Origin: Clostridiaceae bacterium
Lineage (GTDB): Bacteria > Bacillota > Clostridia > Lachnospirales > Lachnospiraceae
Length of the DNA stretch: 64,000 nucleotides
Reading direction: 5' to 3'
Assembly: GCA_910574345.1 (NCBI GenBank)
Contig: CAJSZV010000011.1
Span: 124,001 to 188,000, forward strand
Position numbers and translations under genes: made by a program
Notes under the pieces: generated by a model
What the model saw: the letters and a program-made list of their open reading frames with translations, nothing else
Database searches by the model: none
What the model was told of the DNA's origin: nothing
In this document: piece by piece, positions 42,904-51,612 of the stretch
Layout: every line of letters begins with the position of its first letter
How positions within the stretch are numbered: position 1 is the first letter of the stretch

Positions 42904-44280
42904 ATGGCTTCTGCCTCGGACAAAAATCAAAAAAACGACTTCTCCCAGGGAAGTATTATTAAAAATATTCTCAGTCTGGCTCTGCCCATGACTCTGGCGC
43001 AGCTAATCAACGTGCTTTACAATATTGTAGACCGGATCTATATCGGACGGATTCCCCATGACGCCACCATGGCTCTCACCGGTTTAGGGCTCTGCCTTCC
43101 TATTATCTCCATGGTTATAGCCTTTGCCAACTTGTTCGGTATGGGAGGCGCACCTTTATGTTCCATCGAGAGAGGAAGAGGCAACGAGGAGGAAGCTGAG
43201 GCCATTATGGGCAATTCCTTTGTCATGATGGTCATAAGCGGACTGGTTCTGACGGTTGTCGGGCTGGCGCTTAAGCGTCCCATGCTCTATCTTTTCGGAG
43301 CTTCCGACGCTACCATCCCCTACGCCGATTCCTACATAACCATCTATCTCTTAGGCAGTATCTTTGTCATGATCGGCCTGGGCATGAACAGTTTTATCAA
43401 CTCCCAGGGCTTCGGAAAAATCGGAATGCTGACCGTCCTTTTAGGTGCTGTCACCAATATTATCCTGGACCCGGTTTTTATCTTTACCTTTCATCTGGGC
43501 GTTCAGGGGGCGGCCTGGGCCACCATTATCTCCCAGGGGCTTTCTGCCCTGTGGATCATGAGATTTTTAACCGGGGATCAGGCCATCTTAAAGCTGAGAA
43601 AAAAGGCATTCCGTCTGAAAGGCCGCAGAATCCTTCAAATTGTAGGCCTTGGACTGTCCGGTTTTACCATGTCCATCACCAACAGCTTAGTCCAGATCAT
43701 GTACAATGCCAGCCTGGCCCTTTTCGGCGGCGATATGTATGTGGGAATCATGACCGTGGTTAACTCTGTGCGGGAGGTAATCTCCCTGCCCATCAACGGC
43801 CTTACCAACAGCTCTCAGCCGGTTATGGGCTTTAACTATGGGGCCGGGGAATACAAGCGGGTCAAACAGGCTATCATCTTCATGTCCGTGGTGTCCGTGG
43901 CTTACACCACCATTATGTGGAGCCTGGTCCACGGTTTCCCGGAATTCTTTATCCGAATCTTCAACCATGAGGGAGACCTGGTGGCGCCGGGAATCCCTGC
44001 CATGCAGATTTACTATTTCGGCTTTTTTATGATGTCTTTGCAGTTTGCCGGGCAGGCCGTGTTTGTCGCTTTAGGGAAATCAAAAAACGCCGTGTTTTTC
44101 TCCATTTTCCGGAAAGTGATCATCGTCATTCCTCTGATTCTCATCCTCCCCAAACTCTTTGGTCTTGGGGTTAAGGGAATCTTTATGGCGGAACCCGTCT
44201 CCAATTTTGCAGGCGGACTGGCCTGCTACATAACTATGCTTGTGACGGTCTGGCCGGAACTTTCCGGGAAAAAGAAGTAA
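42904..44280 (+). CDS. MATE family multidrug/organic cation efflux transporter
   Basis: 458-aa membrane protein with 12 helices. MATE features are LPMTLAQLINVLYNIVDRIYIG (about 26-47), GMGGAPLCSIERGRGNEEEAE (about 81-101) and NGLTNSSQPVMGFNYGAGEYKRV (about 298-320). It should exchange Na+ or H+ for drugs or metabolites. An upstream in-frame ATG (42823) is rejected because AAGGTGG lies 8 nt before the ATG at 42904. It converges directly on tatC with no gap. Confidence 0.93.
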   Translation: MASASDKNQKNDFSQGSIIKNILSLALPMTLAQLINVLYNIVDRIYIGRIPHDATMALTGLGLCLPIISMVIAFANLFGMGGAPLCSIERGRGNEEEAEAIMGNSFVMMVISGLVLTVVGLALKRPMLYLFGASDATIPYADSYITIYLLGSIFVMIGLGMNSFINSQGFGKIGMLTVLLGAVTNIILDPVFIFTFHLGVQGAAWATIISQGLSALWIMRFLTGDQAILKLRKKAFRLKGRRILQIVGLGLSGFTMSITNSLVQIMYNASLALFGGDMYVGIMTVVNSVREVISLPINGLTNSSQPVMGFNYGAGEYKRVKQAIIFMSVVSVAYTTIMWSLVHGFPEFFIRIFNHEGDLVAPGIPAMQIYYFGFFMMSLQFAGQAVFVALGKSKNAVFFSIFRKVIIVIPLILILPKLFGLGVKGIFMAEPVSNFAGGLACYITMLVTVWPELSGKKK

Positions 44281-45063
44281 TCAGACATCTGTGTCCGTCT
44301 CCGTCTCTTTTTTCCTGAACTTCATCAGGATGGAACAGATGATAATGCTCAGCTCATAAAGGCCTACCATGGGAATCGCCACCATAATCTGGGATACGAT
44401 ATCAGGAGGCGTGATCAGGGCTGCCACAACGAAAATGATGATAATGATCACCCTTCTGCCTTTTTTCATCCATTCTACTTTCAAAAGCCTCAGCTGAGTC
44501 AGAAGAACAGATATAACCGGAAGCTCAAACACAATGCCGAATATCATAAAAATCGTCATTAAAAACGTAATATAATTCTGTACGCTGATGGATGCCCTGA
44601 TCTCGCTTCCCGCACTGATGCCGATGAGAAAGTGAAGCATAAAGGGCAGCATAATCTTGTATGCGAAGACAATCCCGGCAGCAAAACAGAGCAGTCCGAA
44701 AAATATGGCTGACAGGAAAAGAAAGTTTTCATTTTTCTGTAGCCCCGGCTGCACAAATGCCCAGATGTGATAGAGTATGACAGGAAAGGTAATGCATACG
44801 CCGGCCAGAAGAGCGATGGAAAAATACTGCATAAGCAGTTCCTGGGGAGCAATGTACACATAACTGTATCCGTAGACTTTCCCCATATCCGTCAGCAGCT
44901 CCACCAGCCTGGGCGCATAATTAAGCCCTGCCAAAGAAGAAACCACAAGGCAGATCATGCAAATCACCAGCCTGTTGCGCAGTTCCCGAAGATGGCCTGC
45001 AAGGGTCATGCTCTGTTCCTGGTGCTTTTTCTTCTTTTTTCCTTTGGTTTTCTGCTCCTTCAT
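44281..45063 (-). CDS. tatC: Sec-independent protein translocase TatC
   Basis: 260-aa membrane protein with six helices. It is the receptor for twin-arginine signal peptides. Typical features: HLRELRNRL at the N-terminal amphipathic region (about 21-29), FVQPGLQKNE (periplasmic-side P-G-L motif, about 103-112) and the E in FGIVFELPV (about 175-183). A basic poly-Lys stretch precedes the first helix. The ATG at 45063 overlaps the stop of tatA (TGATG). Last gene of the LysR-TatB-TatA-TatC run. Confidence 0.95.
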   Translation of the reverse strand: MKEQKTKGKKKKKHQEQSMTLAGHLRELRNRLVICMICLVVSSLAGLNYAPRLVELLTDMGKVYGYSYVYIAPQELLMQYFSIALLAGVCITFPVILYHIWAFVQPGLQKNENFLFLSAIFFGLLCFAAGIVFAYKIMLPFMLHFLIGISAGSEIRASISVQNYITFLMTIFMIFGIVFELPVISVLLTQLRLLKVEWMKKGRRVIIIIIFVVAALITPPDIVSQIMVAIPMVGLYELSIIICSILMKFRKKETETDTDV

Positions 45064-45227
45064 CACTGTTTTTCTGTGTCTTTGTCTTCTTCCGGAGCAG
45101 CCATGCCTGAACGAAAGTTTTTAATGCTCTTGCCTAAGATCTTACTTAACTTAGGGATCTGGGTCGGCCCAAAGATAAGGATTGCAATAGCTAAGACAAT
45201 GAGTAATTCCTGTGTTCCGATCTTCAT
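45063..45227 (-). CDS. tatA: Small TatA-family translocase subunit
   Basis: 54 residues: a membrane helix (about 6-20), the FGPTQIPKL hinge and an amphipathic helix (SKILGKSIKNFRSGM). This is short even for TatA (usually 55-90), but all parts are present. ATG 45227 follows AGGAGG. It overlaps tatC by one base. It should oligomerise to open the path for folded substrates recognised by TatC. Confidence 0.9.
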   Translation of the reverse strand: MKIGTQELLIVLAIAILIFGPTQIPKLSKILGKSIKNFRSGMAAPEEDKDTEKQ

Positions 45228-45242
45228 AATAAATCCTCCTGC

Positions 45243-45752
45243 TTAAATAAAAAGAATGCTTTCCGGTTCCTGTCCGGATTCACAAAGTTCTGAGGCTTCC
45301 CCGCAGGAATCCGCGGCTTCCGTTCCGTCTTCTCCTAGTTCTGCGATTTTTGTCTCGTCCTCTCCTGATTCTGCGGTTTTTGTCTCGTCTTTTCCTGATT
45401 CTGCTGCCTGCTTTACAGCTTCTTTCGCCGAATTATTTTCTTCCTCTGAACTTCCCTCTTCCTTCCGGGGCTTTCCGATATCCGAGAAGGATTTCTGAAT
45501 ATCCTCCACATCGCCGCGGATTTCTTCCCCAAACTCCGTAATCGGTTCCAATGCCTCTCTTAAAGGGCGCTGAGCCTCTTCCAAAGGCTCCACAATACTT
45601 TCCCTGATATCCTTTGTGGCATCAGATGAAAACTTGCGAAACTCCCTCATGGCTTCTCCGAACTTTCTCGCGTAGAGAGGGAGCTTGTCCGGCCCTAAAA
45701 CGAGCAGGGCAACAATAAAAATAATCAGAAGTTCCTGCATACCGATCTTCAT
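45243..45752 (-). CDS. TatA/TatB-family translocase subunit (TatB-like)
   Basis: 169 aa. The N-terminal helix and LGPDKLPLYARKFGEAMREFRKF resemble TatB more than TatA because of the LGPxxLP motif. A long charged coiled region (about 40-95) follows. The C-terminal tail has three imprecise copies of an AESGEDETK-like unit (about 115-150). Fifteen nt ahead of tatA. Having both TatA-like and TatB-like subunits fits a complete Tat system, which is less common in Firmicutes than TatAC alone. Confidence 0.88.
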   Translation of the reverse strand: MKIGMQELLIIFIVALLVLGPDKLPLYARKFGEAMREFRKFSSDATKDIRESIVEPLEEAQRPLREALEPITEFGEEIRGDVEDIQKSFSDIGKPRKEEGSSEEENNSAKEAVKQAAESGKDETKTAESGEDETKIAELGEDGTEAADSCGEASELCESGQEPESILFI

Positions 45753-45796
45753 AGACCCAAACCTCCTCCTAAATCTGTCTGCTGGCTGAACTTTTT

Positions 45797-46810
45797 TCAG
45801 GATAACATACTTTTAGATTCCTTACAAGCCGTTTTTGTGCTGTCCCGGATGATGGCGGATATGGAGGGAGGCTGGGGCATGGGTTCATTCATATACTCAT
45901 GATTGGCTAATGAGACGGACTTTAAAGGTATTCCATGGCACTGGGCCGCCGTATCCACAAACTGTCTGATGACCGTTCCTTCCTGGGCCTCGGCGCAAAC
46001 CCATGCCAATCCCTGTTCTATGAGCGGAACATTTTTTAACGGTATCTTTATAAGCCCTGAGAATCTTTTTGCCTTGCCGCAGGGAAGCACTGTAAACCCG
46101 ATTCCCGCCTCCACAGCCAGAAGCATACTGTCAAAAGACGAATATTGATGGCAGACTGTTATTTTCATCTGTTCCAGTTCTTTTAGGGATATCAGCCCTT
46201 TATTTTTCTGAAGCTCCGTATCGGCTATAATCAATTTTTCCCCTGACAGATCCTCAAATGTCAGATATTTGTATGCACAAAGGCGGTGTTCCTTGTTGAC
46301 CAGCACATAATAACTGGCCCGGTCAAGGGGGAGAAATCCCAGCCTGGGGTTCTGGCTCACCTCATAGCGGTAACCAAAAGCCAGCTGTATCTCATTGGCC
46401 GCCAGAAGATCACGGGTGCGGTGTTCTGTGTGAGCCAAGATATCAACCTGAACCAGAGGATAATGATCAGAGAATACTTTCATCGTCCTGGTAAGGCAGG
46501 AATAATCCACCAGACGCTGCACCAAAATACGAATCGCCGGCTGCTCTTCTCTCTGAATAGCCCTGGCAACACCGATCACTTCATCCATCTTCTTGCTGAT
46601 GGATTCCAGATGGACATACAAAAATTCTCCTGCCGCTGTCAGCGCTACATTTCTGTTGTCTCTGGTAAAAAGCAGGACTTTCAGCTCAGATTCCAGAGAT
46701 TTTATCTGGTAACTGATAACTGGCTGTGTGGTATACAAAGCCTTGGCTGCCCGGACAAAACTAAGACTCTTGGCCACCTCCAAAAAACAGGTGATCTGTG
46801 TGGAATTCAA
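45797..46810 (-). CDS. LysR-family transcriptional regulator
   Basis: 337 aa. The N-terminal HTH is typical: ITCFLEVAKSLSFVRAAKALYTTQPVISYQIKSLESELKVLLFTRD (about 6-51, given here in two parts by role). The effector-binding domain is at about 90-300. It is transcribed away from the Tat flavoprotein gene, with 209 bp between them, and is followed 44 bp later by tatB. This is the classical LysR arrangement, so it should sense the substrate and activate the divergent reductase gene and perhaps the tat genes. Confidence 0.92.
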   Translation of the reverse strand: MNSTQITCFLEVAKSLSFVRAAKALYTTQPVISYQIKSLESELKVLLFTRDNRNVALTAAGEFLYVHLESISKKMDEVIGVARAIQREEQPAIRILVQRLVDYSCLTRTMKVFSDHYPLVQVDILAHTEHRTRDLLAANEIQLAFGYRYEVSQNPRLGFLPLDRASYYVLVNKEHRLCAYKYLTFEDLSGEKLIIADTELQKNKGLISLKELEQMKITVCHQYSSFDSMLLAVEAGIGFTVLPCGKAKRFSGLIKIPLKNVPLIEQGLAWVCAEAQEGTVIRQFVDTAAQCHGIPLKSVSLANHEYMNEPMPQPPSISAIIRDSTKTACKESKSMLS

Positions 46811-47019
46811 AATTCAGCTCCTCCCCAACAACTTACTTCCATGGTAACTGTCTTTTTTATTATACCACAACTAATCCTAAAATTCATCAAAGAAAATCTT
46901 TTTCGCCAATAATAGAAAAATCTTTTTAATCAATCAAATTATTAAATTATTCATCCCAATACTTTCCTGCTATAATAAAATTAACTTTTTTAACCCACCA
47001 AATGAAGGGAGGAACCTTT
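46811..47019. promoter_or_regulatory. Divergent promoter region, LysR / Tat flavoprotein
   Basis: AT-rich 209-bp gap. A TATAAT at 46971-46976 faces the flavoprotein gene with a poor -35 (TTATTC, 46948-46953, 17-bp spacer), as expected for an activator-dependent promoter. The LysR site itself was not resolved. Confidence 0.5.
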
Positions 47020-49032
47020 ATGTCCAAACAAATTTCCCGCCGGAGTTTTCTCAAGGGAAGCGTAGCCGGCGTGGCTGGTCTGGCTTCTGCCGGGATTCTC
47101 AATGCCTGTGCATCCAATACGGATACTTCCGCCACTACCGCCGCCACGACTGCTGCCGCCTCTGCTCCTGAAACCACAGCGGCCCCAAAAAATCCGCCGG
47201 AAAATCAGAATCCGGAACCGTCTTATGATAAGGAAGTGGATTTTCTTATTGTCGGATACGGACTGGCCGGAGAAGCAGCTGCTCTGGAAGCCAATGACAT
47301 TGATCCCAATGCCAAAATATGCGTTCTGGAAAAAATGTCCGAGGCCAATGCAGGAGGCAACTCTATCGCGTCCGGCCAGACGCTCATCGTCCCTGCTCCC
47401 GACGATCTGGATACATTCCGGCGCTATCTGGTTGCCTGCAGCAGCCCCAACCCCATTAAAGACGAATACATGGACTTTCTGGTCAATGAATTTGCAGGGC
47501 AGGCTGGCTGGATCCAGGCCACTGTGGCTGCTGTGGACTATGAACTGGGATATGTAGGCGGTGGTCCTTTAAGCTGGGGATCTCTGGTTACGGAATTCCC
47601 TGATCTGGACGGGGCCAGCTTTAGGGGCTGTTCCGGCCACGTGAGAAAGGTCGGAACCACCTTCGAATACGGCGGCGTATGGCGAGGCTTTGATCTGGCT
47701 GTAAGGGCAAGGGAGAATGTGGAACTCTGCTTTAACACTTCCTTCAAGTCCTTGATATTGGATGAAACCGGAGCTGTCACAGGCGCCGTCGCCGCAGATG
47801 AAGGCGGAAAAGAGATTCGCATCAAAGCCGCAAGGGGCGTGCTTTTGGCCTGCGGAGGCTTTGAGAACAATCTGGAGATGCAGCGGGACTTCCACGGCAT
47901 GGACATGGTCTATACGGGAGGAACTCCAGGCAATACAGGAGACGCCATTCAAGTTCTCATGGCCTGCGGCGCCAAGATGTGGCATATGAATAACCAGACC
48001 CAGTCCGGAGGATTCTGGCTTGGAATCAAAGTTCCCGATTATGAAGCCGTATTTATGCGCAATTTCTCCATGGCCGGAACCTCCTGGCTGGAGGTGGCTG
48101 CAGACGGCCAGCGCTTCTACAATGAATCCGGCGCATATCACCGTCAGCACATGAAATACAAAGAATACGGCCATTATGTGGATCTTCCCCACGACCGGGC
48201 GCTGCCAGTACATATGATCTTCGACGAAAAGACAAGAACCGCCGGGGCCATCGTCACCAAATGGCTCAGCTGGCCCATTACCACGGAAGGCTATGTCTGG
48301 TCCGATGACAACAGCGCGGAGATTGAAAAAGGCTGGATCATAAAAGCGGATACCATTGATGAACTTGCTGAAAAACTTGGCCGCGATCCCGAAGTGTTAA
48401 AGGCCACAGTGGACCGTTACAATCAGATGGCCGCCTCCGGAAACGACAGCGATTTCCAGCGGAATCCGGAAACCATGAGTCCCATTGATACGGCTCCTTT
48501 CTATGCCGTAGGCATTACTCCCGCCCTGGTTGCCACCACAGGCGGAGCGGAGCGCAACACCAAAGCCCAGGTATTAAAATGGGACGGCACGCCCATTCCT
48601 AATCTGTATGAAGCCGGCGAGCTGGGTTCCTATGTATCGAACCTGTACCAGAACGGCGTATTCCTGGCCGAAGCCGTTGCCACAGGCCGTGCCGCCGCTG
48701 ACACCGCCTTTAACGGCCGCTCCCAGGTTACTGCCGAACTTATGATGCAGAAGGAAGAGTATGATATCGAAGGCAAGCCCGACGGAAGCTATGAACAGCT
48801 GATCAAGGGCAACCATGGAGAGTATACGCTGAAAGTAGATGTGGCCGGAGGCCAGATCACGAATATGGAGATCGTCAGCGGACGGGATAACATGTTCATG
48901 GAAGATGCCCAGCTGGAAACCTTCTTCCATGAAGTGATGGACAATCAGACCGTGGAAGTGGATGCCATCTCCGGCGCAACCCTGGACAGCAACAACCTGA
49001 TTGACGCTTTAAAATCCATGTTTAAGAAATAA
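47020..49032 (+). CDS. Tat-exported lipoprotein flavoprotein reductase (FAD_binding_2 plus FMN-binding domain)
   Basis: 670 aa. Twin-arginine signal SRRSFLKG (6-13), then a hydrophobic run and lipobox LNAC with C30. FAD dinucleotide motif VGYGLAGEAA (about 78-87); the middle follows fumarate/urocanate-reductase-like proteins (GGNSIASGQT, TGGTPGNTGDAI, ARGVLLACGGFENN). The C-terminal FMN-bind domain has DAISGATLDS, with T654 as the likely covalent FMN site placed by ApbE. It would sit outside the membrane and reduce an organic electron acceptor. The start at 47020 follows GGGAGG. The divergent lysR-tat operon makes it the probable reason for the nearby Tat system. The acceptor is unknown. Confidence 0.92.
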   Translation: MSKQISRRSFLKGSVAGVAGLASAGILNACASNTDTSATTAATTAAASAPETTAAPKNPPENQNPEPSYDKEVDFLIVGYGLAGEAAALEANDIDPNAKICVLEKMSEANAGGNSIASGQTLIVPAPDDLDTFRRYLVACSSPNPIKDEYMDFLVNEFAGQAGWIQATVAAVDYELGYVGGGPLSWGSLVTEFPDLDGASFRGCSGHVRKVGTTFEYGGVWRGFDLAVRARENVELCFNTSFKSLILDETGAVTGAVAADEGGKEIRIKAARGVLLACGGFENNLEMQRDFHGMDMVYTGGTPGNTGDAIQVLMACGAKMWHMNNQTQSGGFWLGIKVPDYEAVFMRNFSMAGTSWLEVAADGQRFYNESGAYHRQHMKYKEYGHYVDLPHDRALPVHMIFDEKTRTAGAIVTKWLSWPITTEGYVWSDDNSAEIEKGWIIKADTIDELAEKLGRDPEVLKATVDRYNQMAASGNDSDFQRNPETMSPIDTAPFYAVGITPALVATTGGAERNTKAQVLKWDGTPIPNLYEAGELGSYVSNLYQNGVFLAEAVATGRAAADTAFNGRSQVTAELMMQKEEYDIEGKPDGSYEQLIKGNHGEYTLKVDVAGGQITNMEIVSGRDNMFMEDAQLETFFHEVMDNQTVEVDAISGATLDSNNLIDALKSMFKK

Positions 49033-49067
49033 ATGCTATTCCGTCCCATAACCTATGGTGACAATCG

Positions 49068-49093
49068 GAGCCAGGGCTTTAAAGCCCTGGCTC
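49068..49093 (+). terminator. Terminator after the Tat flavoprotein gene
   Basis: Perfect 26-bp palindrome 49068-49093 (GAGCCAGGGCTTT and its complement) followed by TTTAT, 35 nt past the stop codon. It may also serve the converging PIN gene. Confidence 0.85.
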
Positions 49094-49107
49094 TTTATGA
49101 TCCTTTA

Positions 49108-49752
49108 TCATGCCAGCTCTTTCATCTTACGGTATATCTCCAGTCCGTCTCTCCGTCCAAAGGTTTTCACAGAATCCAGATACAAAATCTTTTTTCCTGA
49201 CCTTTTCTCAAACAGTTCCTGGATTGTTCCCAGTTCTTTCCCATAGGACGTCTCTGCAAAGGTTTTTTCCAGAACTTTCCGTATCTTTATCCTCTCCTCA
49301 TATCTGGCAAATTCCGTCTCTAACTTGACGGGCTTTCGCTTCTCCCTGATCCTGGCCGTCCTCATCCGATTCTCATTAGCCGACAGAATACACTGCTCCA
49401 GGTCAGGTCCCAATACCACTTCCCTGAAAACCCTTCCTCTGCACCTCCAATAATCCCTCACAGCCATAAATCCCTGATCTCTGCTGACGATCGCCGCCTT
49501 TCCGGAATATCCGCTTCCAAAAATCTCTCCGATCTTTGTAGCGATATAAAAATCCAAAGCATTCTTTCCTGACTTTTTCAGTTTACATATATCCAGACAG
49601 CAAAAAGACTCCATAATCTGGGAAAGATATCCCTGTTCGATCCGCTCACATGTGTGGCTGTAAAAGATAACCACTGTGTCTTCTCCCAAAAGATATTCGC
49701 TCCCTTTCAGGCCCTCATTGCTCACGTTCTCAAAGTCGATCAAAAAATACAT
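49108..49752 (-). CDS. PIN/NYN-type ribonuclease-like protein
   Basis: 214 aa. N-terminal nuclease fold (about 1-130): YFLIDFENV with D6, SGKNALDFYIATKIGEI with D67, and AAIVSRDQGFMAVRDYW with D92 and D100, matching the acidic quartet of PIN/NYN RNases. The C-terminal part is basic and helical. ATG 49752 follows CAGGAG. It is the third gene in a row after the AbiEi-like and small membrane proteins (34-nt gap), so cotranscription is likely. RNA cleavage is predicted from the fold. Confidence 0.78.
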   Translation of the reverse strand: MYFLIDFENVSNEGLKGSEYLLGEDTVVIFYSHTCERIEQGYLSQIMESFCCLDICKLKKSGKNALDFYIATKIGEIFGSGYSGKAAIVSRDQGFMAVRDYWRCRGRVFREVVLGPDLEQCILSANENRMRTARIREKRKPVKLETEFARYEERIKIRKVLEKTFAETSYGKELGTIQELFEKRSGKKILYLDSVKTFGRRDGLEIYRKMKELA

Positions 49753-49786
49753 ATGAAAACTCCTGTTTTAGAAATAACTATACCAA

Positions 49787-50104
49787 TTAATACATTGCTT
49801 CCAAAATAATCCCGGTTATCAGACTAATCAAAATCCCGCCTAATATTGTACCCATTAAAATTCCTAAAATCGGATGCCGGCTCTCCCATTCTTTCAATTT
49901 CGAAAAAATCTTTATTTCAAGCCTGCTTTCCCTGTCCCAAAATGCCGCTGGGTGGATTACTTTACTTTCTAATAATGTATAGTACATAATAAGCCTTTTT
50001 AATGATTGTTCTGCAAAAGGATCCTGAGCGTTCTTCGGTTCAAAATGTATCTCCGCATATGCGGATTTAGCTAAATCTATAGTCATAAGTTCCTTTCTTC
50101 CCAT
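49787..50104 (-). CDS. Small C-terminally membrane-anchored protein
   Basis: About 105 aa. A soluble alpha-helical part (LAKSAYAEIHFEP, DPFAEQSLKRLIMYYTLLESK) is followed by a single strong membrane segment (HPILGILMGTILGGILISLITGIIL, about 77-101 when read in two halves). The start may be ATG 50104 or 50086. It lies 16 nt after the AbiEi-like stop codon. I do not recognise the family. In type IV systems a nucleotidyltransferase would be expected here; its replacement by a membrane protein is unusual. Confidence 0.65.
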   Translation of the reverse strand: MGRKELMTIDLAKSAYAEIHFEPKNAQDPFAEQSLKRLIMYYTLLESKVIHPAAFWDRESRLEIKIFSKLKEWESRHPILGILMGTILGGILISLITGIILEAMY

Positions 50105-50120
50105 GTTTTGCAGAACCCCC

Positions 50121-50747
50121 TTACTCATCCTGTGCAGATAATTTATCAAAAACTTCAGTGGTAAGAAATCTTTTTTTATGAAACAGCTCTGCATATTTCA
50201 AAAGCCGTTCATATTGGCTCTTTTTCAGCTTTCGAAAATCAATCATCTCAATCAGTAAGTTATCATTCGTATCCCTGTCGTCCAAACGCAGGATATCACA
50301 AATACTGCGCTCAACATCATATATATTATAACAGCCAAATTCTGTCTTTCTATTCTTAAGGCCCAGCCGAAAATTATTTTGGGAAAAAAAATGTCTTTCT
50401 ATGGGAAAATTAGTCTTCATGGCGCTGCGGTCGGTTCGTTCTGTGGAGACAACTAAAACTTCAGGTTCCGTCTCTAACATTCCCTGGTAGAAACATGCGC
50501 TCTTCATGGATATAACCGCTTTTGGATTACTCAGGCATGCCTCAATGCATTTATAATCATATGGCTTCTCATAACCACACCGGAGCATCCAGTAGTGACC
50601 ATAACATACCCTTTCCAGATATCCTTCCTCTGTCAAAACAGCGATCTGCCGATTTGTCAGCCCTTCATCTGCCAATCCTCTGGTGCTGATATATCCTCTA
50701 TGGCTTTTATATAAATTATGTAGTTTACCGTAGGTATTGGTACGCAT
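50121..50747 (-). CDS. AbiEi-like antitoxin/transcriptional regulator
   Basis: 208 aa. The N-terminal winged helix is of AbiEi_4 type (YISTRGLADEGLTNRQI, then ERVCYGHYWML). The C-terminal region has the AbiEi core: AVISMKSACFYQGM, then EVLVVSTERTDRS, then VERSICDILRL. In type IV toxin-antitoxin systems AbiEi represses its own promoter and counters the AbiEii nucleotidyltransferase. No AbiEii gene is next to it; a small membrane protein and a PIN RNase follow instead. Its promoter holds two direct repeats, as expected for self-repression. Confidence 0.85.
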   Translation of the reverse strand: MRTNTYGKLHNLYKSHRGYISTRGLADEGLTNRQIAVLTEEGYLERVCYGHYWMLRCGYEKPYDYKCIEACLSNPKAVISMKSACFYQGMLETEPEVLVVSTERTDRSAMKTNFPIERHFFSQNNFRLGLKNRKTEFGCYNIYDVERSICDILRLDDRDTNDNLLIEMIDFRKLKKSQYERLLKYAELFHKKRFLTTEVFDKLSAQDE

Positions 50748-50782
50748 GATTTCCCTTCTGCCTTCTTAATTCTGGCTGATTT

Positions 50783-50829
50783 GCATTTTTTGTTACACAT
50801 ATTATAGCATTTTTTGTTACACATGTCAA
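50783..50829 (-). promoter_or_regulatory. Consensus promoter with two 18-bp direct-repeat operators, AbiEi-like operon
   Basis: Minus strand TTGACA (50824-50829), 17-bp spacer, TATAAT (50801-50806): a full consensus SigA promoter. The 18-mer ATGTGTAACAAAAAATGC occurs twice, at 50807-50824 (filling the spacer) and 50783-50800 (just past the -10), exactly 24 bp apart. A protein bound to both would block RNA polymerase. Confidence 0.88.
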
Positions 50830-50865
50830 TAGTTCAAAAAGTCATGAGGAGTTGCTGACAAAATC

Positions 50866-50905
50866 AAAAGTGTGCCAAGAAAAACATTTCCTTTGGCGCA
50901 CTTTT
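50866..50905 (+). terminator. Terminator of a lost plus-strand gene
   Basis: 13-bp stem with one G-U pair, arms 50866-50878 and 50893-50905, followed by CTTTTTAAC. No intact plus-strand gene now ends before it, so it is probably left over from a deleted gene. Confidence 0.65.
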
Positions 50906-50921
50906 TAACATCAGGAAGAAA

Positions 50922-51149
50922 ATGAAGATATTTTACAAGCCGACAGAAGAGCTTTTGTCCCTGGATATCCTGAAACCGGAGAATAGCCGGAATACCCTTC
51001 ATGCCTATCAGATGGTAAAACGCTGCAATGAAAAGCGTCCTTCCGTTTTAGTCATATCAATTTCCATGCCACGAATAATCATTGTTGTTATATACCAATG
51101 CCGCTTGATTGTAATATATGCACCCTTCTGCGCTCTCATTATTTTTTAA
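50922..51149 (+). pseudogene. Remnant frame joined to AT-rich DNA
   Basis: The first ~45 codons from ATG 50922 (KIFYKPTEELLSLDIL and onward) have normal composition and a GGAAG site. After about 51055 the base composition turns abruptly AT-rich and the residues become a hydrophobic, gene-like-free run. Probably the start of a gene cut off by an insertion or deletion. The original function is unknown. Confidence 0.4.
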
Positions 51150-51612
51150 ATTCCTCCTTTAATATTTCTTTTAAAGATTTTCCATGTAAATATAACCATT
51201 TTGAAATTTTATATCGTTTTTGCAAAAACAAAATATTATTTTCTTTTTCATTTCCTGATAAATAGTATAAATCATTAAGCAATATATAGTCATAAAAATC
51301 TATCAAATCACAAAAATTACATTGCAAATACTTATATTTCATGTATCCTCTTATAAAATTAATCTAATAGGTGATGATATCTTTTGTATCTATTTCATCA
51401 AATTGAAAATTACTTATCATAACTGCTACACGCAATAATTCGTATTCTTGATAAAAATACGAAGTCTTTTCGAAGTCAATAAGAAATATGTTTTCTCTAC
51501 ATTTAATAAGATTATTTAAATAAAAATCACCATGTACTATTTCAGTATTTTTTAACAATAAAATACTTATAATTTTAAAAAAATAAAAATCTCTATATAA
51601 CTCAGAATCTAT
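51139..51612 (-). pseudogene. AT-rich aminoglycoside/choline-kinase-like gene remnant
   Basis: In one frame: IVHGDFYLNNLI (the HGDxxxxN catalytic loop) and IFLIDFEKTSYF (the DFE/DFG metal motif), then an amber codon at 51364-51366, then about 75 more codons in the same frame to 51139. The N-lobe that binds ATP is missing, with TAA just upstream at 51613-51615. Composition is far more AT-rich than the flanks (island about 51055-51690), pointing to transfer from a low-GC host. Confidence 0.72.

Noticed and set aside
50121-50747. Complete AbiE type IV toxin-antitoxin system
   Set aside because: No nucleotidyltransferase (AbiEii) gene is present next to the AbiEi-like gene.
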